64,000 bases of DNA from Micromonospora echinaurantiaca (lineage in GTDB: Bacteria; Actinomycetota; Actinomycetes; Mycobacteriales; Micromonosporaceae): NCBI RefSeq assembly GCF_900090235.1, contig NZ_LT607750.1, positions 62,001 through 126,000 on the forward strand. The letters run 5' to 3'. A program made the position numbers and the translations under genes. The notes beneath the pieces were generated by a model, which saw only the letters and a list, made by a program, of their open reading frames with translations, was not told where the DNA came from and ran no database searches. Positions 8,664-17,238 of this stretch are shown here, piece by piece; positions within the stretch are counted from its first letter, which is position 1; every line of letters starts with the position of its first letter.

Positions 8664-10577
8664 ATGTGTGGAATCGTGGGGTACGCCGGATCGCGCCCGG
8701 CGCTGGGCATCGTGCTGGACGGACTGCGGCGGCTGGAGTACCGCGGCTACGACTCGGCCGGGGTGGCCGTCGTCTGCGACGGTGAGCTGCTCACCGAGAA
8801 GAAGGCCGGCAAGCTGGCCAACCTGGAGAAGGTCCTGTCCGAGCGGGCGGCCGACGACCCGACGTCCTGCGGCGCGAGCCCGATCGGGATCGGCGACGGC
8901 ACCACCGGCATCGGGCACACCCGCTGGGCCACCCACGGCGGCCCCACCGACCGCAACGCCCACCCGCACCTGGCCCCCGACGGCCGGGTCGCCGTCATCC
9001 ACAACGGCATCATCGAGAACTTCGCGAAGCTCCGCGCCGAGCTGGAGGCCGACGGCGTCCAGTTCACCAGCGACACCGACACCGAGTGCGCGGCGCACCT
9101 GCTCTCCGCCGCGCTGGCCGACCTGCGCGCCGCCGGCCACCCGGAGGGGCCGCAGCTGCTCGCCGCCGGCATGCGGGTGGTCTGCCAGCGGCTGGAGGGA
9201 GCGTTCACCCTGCTCGCCGTCGACGCCGCGGTGCCCGGCGCGGTGGTCGGCGCCCGGCGCAACTCGCCGCTGGTGGTGGGTCGTGGCGACGGCGAGAACT
9301 ACCTCGCCAGCGACGTCGCCGCGTTCATCGAGCACACCCGGGACGCGGTGGAGCTGGGCCAGGACCAGATCGTCCTGATCACCGGCGACACCATCGAGAT
9401 CACCGACTTCGCCGGCCAGCCCGCCAGCGGCAAGGACTTCCACATCGACTGGGACTCCTCGGCCGCCGAGAAGGGTGGCTACGACTGGTTCATGCTCAAG
9501 GAGATCGAGGAGCAGCCGCAGGCCATCGCCGACACGCTGCTGGGGCGGCTCACCGAGACCGGCGAGATCGCGCTCGACGAGGTCCGCCTCAGCGACCAGG
9601 ACCTGCGCGACGTCGACAAGATCTTCATCGTCGCCTGCGGCACCGCGTACCACTCGGGCCTGGTCGCCAAGTACGCCATCGAGCACTGGACCCGGATCCC
9701 CTGCGAGGTGGAGCTGGCCAGCGAGTTCCGCTACCGCGACCCGGTCCTCGACCGGTCCACGCTGATCGTGGTGATCTCGCAGTCCGGCGAGACCATGGAC
9801 ACCCTGATGGCGCTGCGGCACGCCAAGGAGCAGAAGGCCCGGGTGCTGGCGATCTGCAACACCAACGGCTCCACCATCCCGCGTGAGTCCGACGCGGTCC
9901 TCTACACCCACGGCGGGCCGGAGATCGCGGTCGCCTCCACCAAGGCGTTCCTCACCCAGCTGGTCGCCTGCTACCTGATCGGCCTGCACCTGGCCCAGGT
10001 CCGCGGGGTCAAGTACGCCGACGAGGTGGCCGCGGTGGTGGCCCAGCTCCAGGAGGTGCCGGGCAAGCTGCGCGAGCTGCTGGACCGGATCGAGCCGGTC
10101 CGCGAACTGGCCCGGGAGCTGAAGAGCGAGCCGACCGTGCTCTTCATCGGCCGGCACGTCGGCTACCCGGTGGCGCTGGAGGGTGCGCTCAAGCTCAAGG
10201 AGCTGGCGTACATGCACGCCGAGGGCTTCGCGGCGGGCGAGCTGAAGCACGGCCCGATCGCGCTGATCGACAAGGGCACCCCGGTGGTCTGCGTGGTGCC
10301 GTCGCCGGCCGGCCGGGGCGTCCTGCACGACAAGGTCGTCTCCAACATCCAGGAGGTGCGGGCGCGCGGCGCCCGCACCATCGTGATCGCCGAGGAGGGC
10401 GACGAGGCGGTGGTCCGCTACGCCGACCACCTGATCCGCGTGCCGCGCACCCCGACGCTGCTCGCGCCGCTGCTCACCACCGTGCCGTTGCAGGTGCTGG
10501 CGGCCGAGATCGCCGCCGCCCGGGGGCACGACGTGGACCAGCCGCGCAACCTGGCCAAGTCCGTCACCGTCGAGTAG
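8664..10577 (+). CDS. glmS: Glutamine-fructose-6-phosphate aminotransferase (isomerising)
   Basis: A 637-residue glucosamine-6-phosphate synthase, the entry step of UDP-GlcNAc and so of peptidoglycan synthesis. It begins MCGIVGY, so Cys2 is the N-terminal nucleophile of the glutaminase domain. GHTRWATHGGPTDRNAHPH and YRGYDSAGVAVV are diagnostic of that half. Two sugar-isomerase (SIS) domains follow (CGTAYHSGLVAKY, SQSGETMDTLMAL, STKAFLTQLV), and the end DQPRNLAKSVTVE is the conserved isomerase tail. Length is slightly above the usual 608-625. The gene stands alone on the plus strand, with a leaderless promoter, and heads the conserved acpS-nnr-alr backbone. Confidence 0.97.
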   Translation: MCGIVGYAGSRPALGIVLDGLRRLEYRGYDSAGVAVVCDGELLTEKKAGKLANLEKVLSERAADDPTSCGASPIGIGDGTTGIGHTRWATHGGPTDRNAHPHLAPDGRVAVIHNGIIENFAKLRAELEADGVQFTSDTDTECAAHLLSAALADLRAAGHPEGPQLLAAGMRVVCQRLEGAFTLLAVDAAVPGAVVGARRNSPLVVGRGDGENYLASDVAAFIEHTRDAVELGQDQIVLITGDTIEITDFAGQPASGKDFHIDWDSSAAEKGGYDWFMLKEIEEQPQAIADTLLGRLTETGEIALDEVRLSDQDLRDVDKIFIVACGTAYHSGLVAKYAIEHWTRIPCEVELASEFRYRDPVLDRSTLIVVISQSGETMDTLMALRHAKEQKARVLAICNTNGSTIPRESDAVLYTHGGPEIAVASTKAFLTQLVACYLIGLHLAQVRGVKYADEVAAVVAQLQEVPGKLRELLDRIEPVRELARELKSEPTVLFIGRHVGYPVALEGALKLKELAYMHAEGFAAGELKHGPIALIDKGTPVVCVVPSPAGRGVLHDKVVSNIQEVRARGARTIVIAEEGDEAVVRYADHLIRVPRTPTLLAPLLTTVPLQVLAAEIAAARGHDVDQPRNLAKSVTVE

Positions 10578-10631
10578 CCACCGCATCGGCACCTCCGGCC
10601 CCGGTCCGTCGCGTCGCCGACGACCGGGGCC

Positions 10632-10726
10632 GGCCCGTCCCGGCACCGGCCCGTCCCGGCACCGGCCCGTCCCGGCACCGGCCCGTCCCGGCACCGGCCC
10701 GTCCCGGCACCGGCCCGTCCTGTACC
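10632..10726. repeat. Tandem 16-bp repeat (five exact copies plus one degenerate)
   Basis: The unit GGCCCGTCCCGGCACC starts at 10632, 10648, 10664, 10680 and 10696 without a mismatch; a sixth copy from 10712 is altered. It fills the gap between the convergent ends of glmS and the hydrolase gene. Sixteen is not a multiple of three, so it is not a coding repeat. Confidence 0.95.
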
Positions 10727-10796
10727 GGCGCGGGCCGAGCGCACCGGAGGAGGCGCCGCCCCAGCGGGCGGCTGCCCTCGGCGCGGCGGTCGGGGC

Positions 10797-12554
10797 TCAC
10801 CGGCCCAGGACGATCCGGGCCATGCCGTCCAACGCCGGGTTGTCGGCCGCCCAGTAGCCGGTGTGGCCGTGTCGGCCGCTGGGGAACGTCCGCGCGCCGA
10901 AGCCCGGGTCGGTGGGGTCGCGCCCGAACCACAGCTCGTGACCGCCGGCCACCCCGGCCGTCGCGCCGAGCGGCGACGCGCCGAGCAACGCCCGCCGGGC
11001 CAGCTCGTCCGGCGGGCGGGCCAGCCGGATCACGTCGTCCGCCGCGGTGCTCGCCCAGACCTGGCCGGCGGGCAGGCCCAGCTCGGCGGCGTGCGCCACG
11101 CCGACCCCGGGCGAGCCGACGAAGACCAGCGCGTCGGCGGCCAGCCCGTGTTCCCGCGCGGCGGTGCCCACCACCAGCGAGCCGTAGCTGTGTCCCAGCA
11201 CGGTCTGCCGGGCCGGTGGCCCCTCGTGGGTCGCCCGCAGCCCCTCCTGGAACCGGTGCAGCGCCGGCCCGGCGTCCCGGGCCTGCCCCGGCCAGACCGC
11301 CTCGTGCAGGAAGTCGGGGGCGTCGTAGTCCAGCCACAACACCGCCGCGGTCTCCGCGCCCGGGTCGAGGGCGCCGCAGCGGGCCAGCACCCGGCCCGCC
11401 CGGCCCAGCTCGCCCGGGGCGTCGTCGAGGCCGGCGGTCATCCCCGGCACGTACGTCAGCACCCGGCTCGACCGGTCCGGGTTGCCCAGCGCGACCACCG
11501 CCCGGCCCTCGCCACCCGGCTCCAGCCCGAGCAGATACGCCCGTGGCGCACCGGGCGCCGCCAGCCGGGCATCGAGCGCGTCCAGCCCGGACAGCGCCGC
11601 CCCGACCCGGAGCAGCCCGGCCACCTCGGCCGGCCCGCGCGGCACCCGGCCGAGCAGCCGCGACCGCTCGGTGAGCAGGTCGTCGCGCCAGGCCCCGAGC
11701 AGCAGCCGGTTGGCCTGGTCGCGGGCCGCGATCGGCACCCCGTCGAGATGGCCGACCAGCCCCGGTTCGTGCGCCACCAGCCACCGGCGCTGGGCCGGGG
11801 TGAGCCCCGCCCACCAGGCACGGACCAGGGCCGGGCCACCACCCGGCGCGGGTCGGCCCGGTGGTGGGGCGTCCACCCAGCCGGTCCCGGCGGCGGCGGA
11901 CAGCTCGTCCAGCCGCGTCCTGGCCTCGCGGTCGGCCGCCCCGGCGAGGTCGAGGGCGTCGCGGATCGCCGCGGCGACCCGGGCGGCCGCGGGCCCGGCG
12001 CGTTCGGTCGCCGGCCGGGCCGGGTCGGCGCGGACCCGGCCGTGCCGGTCGACCAGCACCCCGGAGCCGTCGGCCAGCGCCACGGCGGCGGCCAGCCGGG
12101 CCTTCGCCGCGGCCAGTCGGGCGGCGAACTCGGCGAGCGCCTGGTCGGCCTCGATCAGGGCGGGTCGCAGCGTGGTCAGTTCGGCCCGCAACCGGACCAG
12201 CCGGGTGTCGGCCGCCCCGGCGGCCCCGCCCGACCAGCCGTCCCGTAACCCGGCGGCGGCACCGTCCAACGCACCGGACCGCCGGTCGGCCAGCCCGGTG
12301 AGCCCGGCCCAGGCGGCGCCGGCGGCCCGCCAGGCAGCCGGGTCGGCCGCCCACAGCTGGGCGTAGCCGACGCCGCCGGTGGCCGCCCCCGATCGCCCCG
12401 GCGGCTCCGTCCCGCCGGCCGCTCCGGGACGCCCCGGCGGCCTGGTTCCGCCGGCCGCCCCGGGTCGCCCCGCCGGGCGGGTCCCGCCGGCTGGCACCGG
12501 CCGCCCGGCGGGCCTGGCGGCACCCGCCGGACGAGCCGTCCTCGGCCCGCTCAC
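10797..12554 (-). CDS. Alpha/beta hydrolase (DUF1023-like) linked to an EspC-like protein
   Basis: A 585-residue protein. The first 60 residues are a low-complexity run of Pro, Gly, Arg and Ala. Residues of about 65-270 are predicted helical and resemble the spacer of secreted type VII-associated hydrolases. The C-terminal half is an alpha/beta-hydrolase domain of the DUF1023 type, with VLTYVPGMTAGLDDAPGE, VLWLDYDAPDF and the nucleophile elbow LGHSYGSLVVG; GGHELWFG and HTGYW lie near the expected catalytic acid/His end. The start is a GTG that overlaps the stop of the EspC-like gene (GTGA), so they are coupled. Its substrate is unknown. Confidence 0.75.
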   Translation of the reverse strand: MSGPRTARPAGAARPAGRPVPAGGTRPAGRPGAAGGTRPPGRPGAAGGTEPPGRSGAATGGVGYAQLWAADPAAWRAAGAAWAGLTGLADRRSGALDGAAAGLRDGWSGGAAGAADTRLVRLRAELTTLRPALIEADQALAEFAARLAAAKARLAAAVALADGSGVLVDRHGRVRADPARPATERAGPAAARVAAAIRDALDLAGAADREARTRLDELSAAAGTGWVDAPPPGRPAPGGGPALVRAWWAGLTPAQRRWLVAHEPGLVGHLDGVPIAARDQANRLLLGAWRDDLLTERSRLLGRVPRGPAEVAGLLRVGAALSGLDALDARLAAPGAPRAYLLGLEPGGEGRAVVALGNPDRSSRVLTYVPGMTAGLDDAPGELGRAGRVLARCGALDPGAETAAVLWLDYDAPDFLHEAVWPGQARDAGPALHRFQEGLRATHEGPPARQTVLGHSYGSLVVGTAAREHGLAADALVFVGSPGVGVAHAAELGLPAGQVWASTAADDVIRLARPPDELARRALLGASPLGATAGVAGGHELWFGRDPTDPGFGARTFPSGRHGHTGYWAADNPALDGMARIVLGR

Positions 12555-12847
12555 CGGGGCAGGGCGGCGAGCCGGGCGGCCGCCCGGTCGTCCGCCGCCT
12601 GGTACGCCTCGACCGCCACCGTGACCGCCTCGCCGGTCGCCGCCACCCGCGCGCCGAGCCGGCCGCACCAGCCGTGCACCGCCGATTCCAGCCCGGCCAG
12701 CGCGGCACCGGCCGTCCAGCCCGGTGCCGGCACCACCAGACCGGGCACCCCGGCCAGCCCGTGCGCCAGCCGGTAGCCCTCGTCGGCGAGCCGCCCCGCG
12801 GCCCGTCGCAACACCTCCGGTCGGACGTTGATCGTCTCGTCGCTCAT
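12551..12847 (-). CDS. EspC/DUF2580-like small helical protein (type VII secretion target)
   Basis: A 98-residue protein starting MSDETINVRPEVLRRAAGRL. It looks like one helical hairpin: a first helix to about residue 28, a Gly/Pro-rich turn with a Trp (PAPGWTAGAALAGLE), then a second long helix. This is the plan of ESX-1 secretion-associated EspC-like (DUF2580) proteins and of WXG100-like partners. It directly precedes and overlaps the hydrolase gene, a common arrangement where the small protein guides export of the large one. No ESX core gene is in the window, so export is inferred. Confidence 0.65.
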   Translation of the reverse strand: MSDETINVRPEVLRRAAGRLADEGYRLAHGLAGVPGLVVPAPGWTAGAALAGLESAVHGWCGRLGARVAATGEAVTVAVEAYQAADDRAAARLAALPR

Positions 12848-12917
12848 CCGGCCCCCGCCTCGCCGCTGGAACATCGACGGGCCCGACGCTAGGTGCCGGC
12901 GGCAGCGCGTCGCGTGC

Positions 12918-12962
12918 CCTGTGGACAACGGCCCCTGGCCGCCCGCCGCGGTTGTCCACAGG
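12918..12962. promoter_or_regulatory. Inverted pair of DnaA boxes
   Basis: CCTGTGGACAAC (12918-12929) and GTTGTCCACAGG (12951-12962) are exact inverted copies separated by 21 bases. Each contains TTGTCCACA, the preferred DnaA box of Streptomyces and other high-G+C actinobacteria (established knowledge). They sit between the divergent EspC-like gene and acpS. Confidence 0.6.
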
Positions 12963-13010
12963 CGTTGCCGTGGACGACGTCGGCGGCTAATCTGCGGCCC
13001 GCCACGCCGG

Positions 13011-13016
13011 TAGGGT
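13011..13016 (+). promoter_or_regulatory. Leaderless -10 box of acpS
   Basis: TAGGGT lies six bases before the GTG start at 13023 with no Shine-Dalgarno sequence, as expected for a leaderless transcript. Confidence 0.55.
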
Positions 13017-13022
13017 GGGTTC

Positions 13023-13391
13023 GTGATCGTGGCTGTCGGCATCGACGTCGTGCTGGTCGACCGGTTCGCCCGGGCCCTCGCCCGCACGCCGTTGCTCGCC
13101 GACCGGCTCTTCACCGAGGCCGAGCGGTACACCCGCTCGGGCAACCCGCGCTCGCCCGAGTCGCTGGCCGCCCGGTTCGCCGCGAAGGAGGCGGTGGCCA
13201 AGGCGCTCGGCGCGCCGGCCGGGCTGAGCTGGCACGACTGCGAGATCGTGCCGGATCCGGACGGCCGCCCCTGGCTCACCGTCTCCGGCACCGTCGCCGC
13301 GGCGGCCACCGAGCGCGGGGTCAGCCGCTGGCACCTCTCGCTGTCCCACGACGGCGGGATCGCCTCGGCCATGGTGGTCGCGGAACGGTGA
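13023..13391 (+). CDS. acpS: Holo-[acyl-carrier-protein] synthase
   Basis: A 122-residue 4'-phosphopantetheinyl transferase of the AcpS type, which moves the phosphopantetheine arm from CoA to acyl carrier protein. It shows the N-terminal [10 protein letters not shown] stretch, whose Asp binds magnesium, and the [13 protein letters not shown] motif with the second metal ligand and CoA-binding lysine. [16 protein letters not shown] near the end is also typical. Length is normal for the trimeric bacterial enzyme. It is the first gene of a tight plus-strand run (nnr, alr, hydrolase, tsaE). Confidence 0.95.
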   Translation: MIVAVGIDVVLVDRFARALARTPLLADRLFTEAERYTRSGNPRSPESLAARFAAKEAVAKALGAPAGLSWHDCEIVPDPDGRPWLTVSGTVAAAATERGVSRWHLSLSHDGGIASAMVVAER

Positions 13392-13429
13392 TCGGGAGCG
13401 TGCCGCGCCGGCACGCGGGACGGAGTGGC

Positions 13430-14899
13430 ATGAGACCGGTGTGGCGGGTCGCGGACGTACGGGCGGCGGAGGCGGGACTGATGGCCACCCTGCCGCCCGG
13501 GACGCTGATGCAGCGCGCCGCCGCCGGGCTGGCCCGCCGCTGCGCGTTGCTGCTCGCCGACCGGGGCGGGGTGTACGCGGCCCGGGTGCTGCTGCTGGTC
13601 GGCTCCGGGGACAACGGCGGCGACACCCTCTACGCGGGCGCGCGGCTGGCCCGGCGCGGCGCGGCGGTGTCCGCGTTGCTGCTGAACCCGGGCCGGGCGC
13701 ACGCCGGCGGGCTGGCCGCGTTCCGGGCCGCCGGAGGCCGGCTGGTGGACCGGCCGCCCGCCGTGGTCGACCTGGTGCTGGACGGGATCGTCGGGATCGG
13801 CGCCAGCGGAGGGCTCCGGGAGACCGCCGACCAGTTGGCGGCCAGCCTGGTGCGGCACTGCGGACGCGACGGCGACCGGGCCACCGTGGTCGCGGTGGAC
13901 GTGCCGAGCGGGGTGGCGGTGGACACCGGCCACGTCCCGCTGGCCGCCTCCGGCCGGCCGAACGCGGTCCGCGCCGACGTCACGGTGACCTTCGGCGCGC
14001 TGAAGCCGGCCCTGGTGGTCGGCCCGGCCGCTCCGCTCGCCGGTCAGGTGGAGCTGGTCGACATCGGGCTGGCGCCGTGGCTGCGCGGCACCCCGGCGCT
14101 GCGGGTCACCGAGTGGTCGGACGTGGTCGACTGGTGGCCCCGGCTGGGCGCGGCGTCGGAGAAGTACAGCCGGGGCGTGGTCGGGGTGGCCACCGGCTCG
14201 GCGACGTACCCGGGCGCCGCGGTGCTCTCGGTCGGCGGCGCGCTGGCCGGCCCGACCGGCATGGTCCGCTACGCCGGTGGCGCCCGAGCGGAGGTGCTGC
14301 ACCAGCACCCCTCGGTGATCGCCACCGGCCGGGTCGCCGACGCCGGCCGGGTGCAGGCCTGGGTCTGCGGCTCCGGGTTGGGCACCGGTGAGGAGGCGGC
14401 CGGCGAGCTGCGGGCCGTGCTGGCCGCGCCGGTGCCGGTGGTGCTCGACGCGGACGCGCTCACCCTGCTGGTCGACGGCTCGCTCGCCGACCAGTTGCGC
14501 AAGCGGGACGCCCCGATCGTGGTCACCCCGCACGACCGCGAGTTCACCCGGCTCTGCGGGGAGAGCCCGGGCACCGACCGGGTCGCCGCCACGCTGCGAC
14601 TGGCCGCCTGGATGAACGCGGTGGTGCTGCTCAAGGGGGACCGCACGGTGATCGGCACGCCGGACGGGCAGGCGTACGTCAACCCGACCGGTACCCCGGC
14701 GCTGGCCACCGGGGGCACCGGGGACGTGCTGGCCGGGCTGCTCGGCTCGCTGCTCGCGGCCGGAGTGCCGGCGGCCCGGGCGGCCGCGATGGCCGCGTAC
14801 CTGCACGGGCTGGCCGGCCGGGAAGCGGCCCGGGGTGGCCCGGTGACCGCGCCCGACGTGGCGGACGCGCTACGCCCGGTGCTGGCCCGGCTCGGCTGA
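13430..14899 (+). CDS. nnr: Bifunctional NAD(P)H-hydrate epimerase / ADP-dependent dehydratase
   Basis: A 489-residue repair enzyme for hydrated NADH and NADPH. The N-terminal YjeF_N epimerase domain (about 1-210) has LVGSGDNGGDTLYAGARLARRG and VVAVDVPSGVAVDTG. The C-terminal ribokinase-like dehydratase domain (about 225-489) has VVTPHDREFTRL and the catalytic anion hole ATGGTGDVLAGLLGSLLA. ATG 13430 is chosen because GGAG lies five bases before it. It follows acpS by 38 bases and precedes alr, the same order as in mycobacteria and streptomycetes. Confidence 0.95.
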   Translation: MRPVWRVADVRAAEAGLMATLPPGTLMQRAAAGLARRCALLLADRGGVYAARVLLLVGSGDNGGDTLYAGARLARRGAAVSALLLNPGRAHAGGLAAFRAAGGRLVDRPPAVVDLVLDGIVGIGASGGLRETADQLAASLVRHCGRDGDRATVVAVDVPSGVAVDTGHVPLAASGRPNAVRADVTVTFGALKPALVVGPAAPLAGQVELVDIGLAPWLRGTPALRVTEWSDVVDWWPRLGAASEKYSRGVVGVATGSATYPGAAVLSVGGALAGPTGMVRYAGGARAEVLHQHPSVIATGRVADAGRVQAWVCGSGLGTGEEAAGELRAVLAAPVPVVLDADALTLLVDGSLADQLRKRDAPIVVTPHDREFTRLCGESPGTDRVAATLRLAAWMNAVVLLKGDRTVIGTPDGQAYVNPTGTPALATGGTGDVLAGLLGSLLAAGVPAARAAAMAAYLHGLAGREAARGGPVTAPDVADALRPVLARLG

Positions 14900-14944
14900 G
14901 CGGCGGGCTCGGCCGGCCTCGGCCGACGTGATCGGCCCGGAAAG

Positions 14945-14950
14945 TAGGCT
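14945..14950 (+). promoter_or_regulatory. Leaderless -10 box of alr
   Basis: TAGGCT is six bases before the ATG at 14957, with no Shine-Dalgarno sequence. This suggests an internal leaderless promoter for alr inside the acpS-tsaE run. Confidence 0.55.
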
Positions 14951-14956
14951 GGGCCC

Positions 14957-16075
14957 ATGTGGCAGGCCGAGATGCGCGTCGACCTCGACGCGATCCGCGA
15001 GAACGTGAGCCAGCTCCGCGCCGGCACCGGTGCCGAGCTGATGGCGGTGGTCAAGGCCGACGGGTACGGCCACGGCATGGTCCCGGCCGCGCGGGCGGCG
15101 CTCGACGGGGGTGCCGACTGGCTGGGCGTCTGCACCCTGGACGAGGCGCTGGGTCTGCGGGCGGCCGGCATCACCGCCCCGGTGCTGGCCTGGTTGCTCG
15201 CCCCGGGGCTCCCGCTGCACCAGGGGGTCACCGCCGGGATCGACCTGGGCGCGGCGAGCCTGCCCCAGCTCGACGAGATGATCGAGGCGAGCCGGCTGGC
15301 CGGGCGTCCGGCCCGGCTGCACCTCAAGATCGACACCGGGCTGTCCCGGGGTGGCGCGACGGTCGCCGACTGGCCGGCGCTGCTCGACGCCGCGGCCAAG
15401 GCCCAGGCGGACGGCCTGGTCGAGGTGGTCGGGGTGTGGAGCCACTTCGTCTACGCCGACATGCCCGGGCATCCGACCACCGACCGGCAGCTCGCCGTCT
15501 TCCACGAGGGGCTGGCCATGGTCGAGCAGGCCGGGCTGCGCCCCCGCTACCGGCACCTGGCCAACTCCGCGGCCACCCTGACCCGGCCGGACACCCACTT
15601 CGACCTGGTCCGGCCCGGGCTGGCCGTCTACGGCCTCTCCCCGGTGGCCGGCGAGACCTACGGGCTGCGGCCGGCGATGACCGCCCGCGCCCGGGTGATG
15701 CTCACCAAGCGGGTCGCGGCCGGCTCCGGCGTCTCGTACGGCCACACCTACACCACCGAGCGGGAGGCCAACCTGGCAGTGGTGCCGCTCGGCTACGCGG
15801 ACGGGGTGCCCCGGCACGCCTCCAACAGCGGCCCGGTCCAGCTCGGCGGCAAGCGCCGGACGATCTCCGGTCGGGTCTGCATGGACCAGTTCGTGCTCGA
15901 CTGCGGTGACGACCCGGTGGCCGCCGGCGACGTGGTCACGCTGTTCGGCAGCGGCGCCGACGGCGAGCCCACCGCCGACGACTGGGCCGAGGCGGTCGGC
16001 ACCATCAACTACGAGATCGTCACCCGGTTCGGCGGCAGCCGGGTGCCCCGGGTCTACGACGGCGAGCGTCCGTGA
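14957..16075 (+). CDS. alr: Alanine racemase
   Basis: A 372-residue PLP enzyme that interconverts L- and D-alanine for peptidoglycan. The N-terminal TIM-barrel starts AEMRVDLDAIRENV and contains AVVKADGYGHG with the cofactor lysine. LHLKIDTGLSRGG, RHLANSAATL and FDLVRPGLAVYGL are further family stretches. The C-terminal beta domain contains YGHTYTT with the catalytic Tyr and GRVCMDQFVLD. Length is normal. It belongs to the cell-wall and housekeeping run and may have its own leaderless promoter. Confidence 0.96.
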   Translation: MWQAEMRVDLDAIRENVSQLRAGTGAELMAVVKADGYGHGMVPAARAALDGGADWLGVCTLDEALGLRAAGITAPVLAWLLAPGLPLHQGVTAGIDLGAASLPQLDEMIEASRLAGRPARLHLKIDTGLSRGGATVADWPALLDAAAKAQADGLVEVVGVWSHFVYADMPGHPTTDRQLAVFHEGLAMVEQAGLRPRYRHLANSAATLTRPDTHFDLVRPGLAVYGLSPVAGETYGLRPAMTARARVMLTKRVAAGSGVSYGHTYTTEREANLAVVPLGYADGVPRHASNSGPVQLGGKRRTISGRVCMDQFVLDCGDDPVAAGDVVTLFGSGADGEPTADDWAEAVGTINYEIVTRFGGSRVPRVYDGERP

Positions 16076-16130
16076 GCGCGAGGCGTGAGCCGGGTCTGCG
16101 AGCCCCGCAGGCGCGAGCCAGGGTGGTGCC

Positions 16131-17225
16131 GTGAGCGGTCAGAAACACCGCATCCCGCGCCCGCGTACCGCGACGGGCAAGGTCGCCGGCCTGGTGGGGG
16201 CCGCGGTCGGGGTGGCCGCCGCCGGGCTCGCCGCCGGCGTCGCCACCGAGCGCGCGCTGGTCCGCCGGCTCAAGGCCGACCCCGCCGACCGGTACGCCCA
16301 CGAGGTCTTCGGCGAGCCGCCGTACGACGAGTCGTTCCGGCTGGAGATGCCGGACGGCACCGACATCCACGTCGAGGTGGTCGAGCCGACCCGGCCGGTG
16401 GCCGGCAACCCGACGGTGGTGCTGGTACACGGCTTCTGCCTGGACATGGGCACCTTCCACTTCCAGCGCAAGATGCTCGCCGAGCGGGGCGAGCACCGGG
16501 TGGTCGCGTACGACCAGCCCGGCCACGGCCGGTCCGGCCGGCTGGAGACCGGCGAGTACGACCTCACCGTGCTCGGCCGCACGCTGCGCGCGGTGATCGA
16601 CCGGGCCGCCCCGGAGGGGCCACTGGTGCTGGTCGGCCATTCGATGGGCGGGATGACCATCATGGCCTTCGCCGAACTCTTCCCGGAGATGTTCGGTCAC
16701 CGGGTGGTCGGCACCGTGCTGATGGCCACCTCGGGCGGCCTGCTCGCCGAGACCAAGCTGGTGGCGCCAGCGCTGCTCGGCCGGGTCGGCGCGCCGGTGC
16801 TCTACATGGTCGGCAACGTCACCCGCTACGGCGGCAGCGTGATCGACCGGGCCCGCAAGTCCACCACCAACGTCGCCTGGCTGCTCACCCGCCGGTACGG
16901 CTTCGGCACCCGGAACCCGAGTCCGGCCCTGGTCTCGTACGTGGAGATGATGAACTCCCGTACCTCGGCGGACACGGTGACCCGCTACCTGCGCACGCTG
17001 GCCACCCACTCGCGGTTCCCGGCGCTGGCCGCGCTGGCCGACACGCCGGTGCTGGTGGTGGTGGGCGACAAGGACATGATCACCCCGGTGACCCACTCGG
17101 AGGAGATCGTGCGGCGGCTGCCGCACGCCGAGTTCGTCAAGATCAACGACAGTGGGCACGTGGTGATGCTGGAGCACGCCGACGAGGTCAACGCCGCGCT
17201 GGCGCGCTTCCTCGAATCGTTGTGA
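16131..17225 (+). CDS. Alpha/beta hydrolase with N-terminal membrane segment
   Basis: A 364-residue protein. A hydrophobic stretch at about residues 20-40 (VAGLVGAAVGVAAAGLAAGVA) is a likely membrane anchor or uncleaved signal. The alpha/beta-hydrolase domain follows: VVLVHGFCLDMGTFHFQRKML, AYDQPGHGRSG, nucleophile elbow LVGHSMGGMTIMAF, acid region VLVVVGDKDMITPVTHSEEI and the catalytic His in NDSGHVVML. The same type of gene lies between alr and tsaE in other actinobacteria. Substrate is unknown. The GTG start has only a weak GGTGG upstream. tsaE begins 13 bases after its stop. Confidence 0.85.
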   Translation: MSGQKHRIPRPRTATGKVAGLVGAAVGVAAAGLAAGVATERALVRRLKADPADRYAHEVFGEPPYDESFRLEMPDGTDIHVEVVEPTRPVAGNPTVVLVHGFCLDMGTFHFQRKMLAERGEHRVVAYDQPGHGRSGRLETGEYDLTVLGRTLRAVIDRAAPEGPLVLVGHSMGGMTIMAFAELFPEMFGHRVVGTVLMATSGGLLAETKLVAPALLGRVGAPVLYMVGNVTRYGGSVIDRARKSTTNVAWLLTRRYGFGTRNPSPALVSYVEMMNSRTSADTVTRYLRTLATHSRFPALAALADTPVLVVVGDKDMITPVTHSEEIVRRLPHAEFVKINDSGHVVMLEHADEVNAALARFLESL

Positions 17226-17238
17226 GCATGGAGGAACC

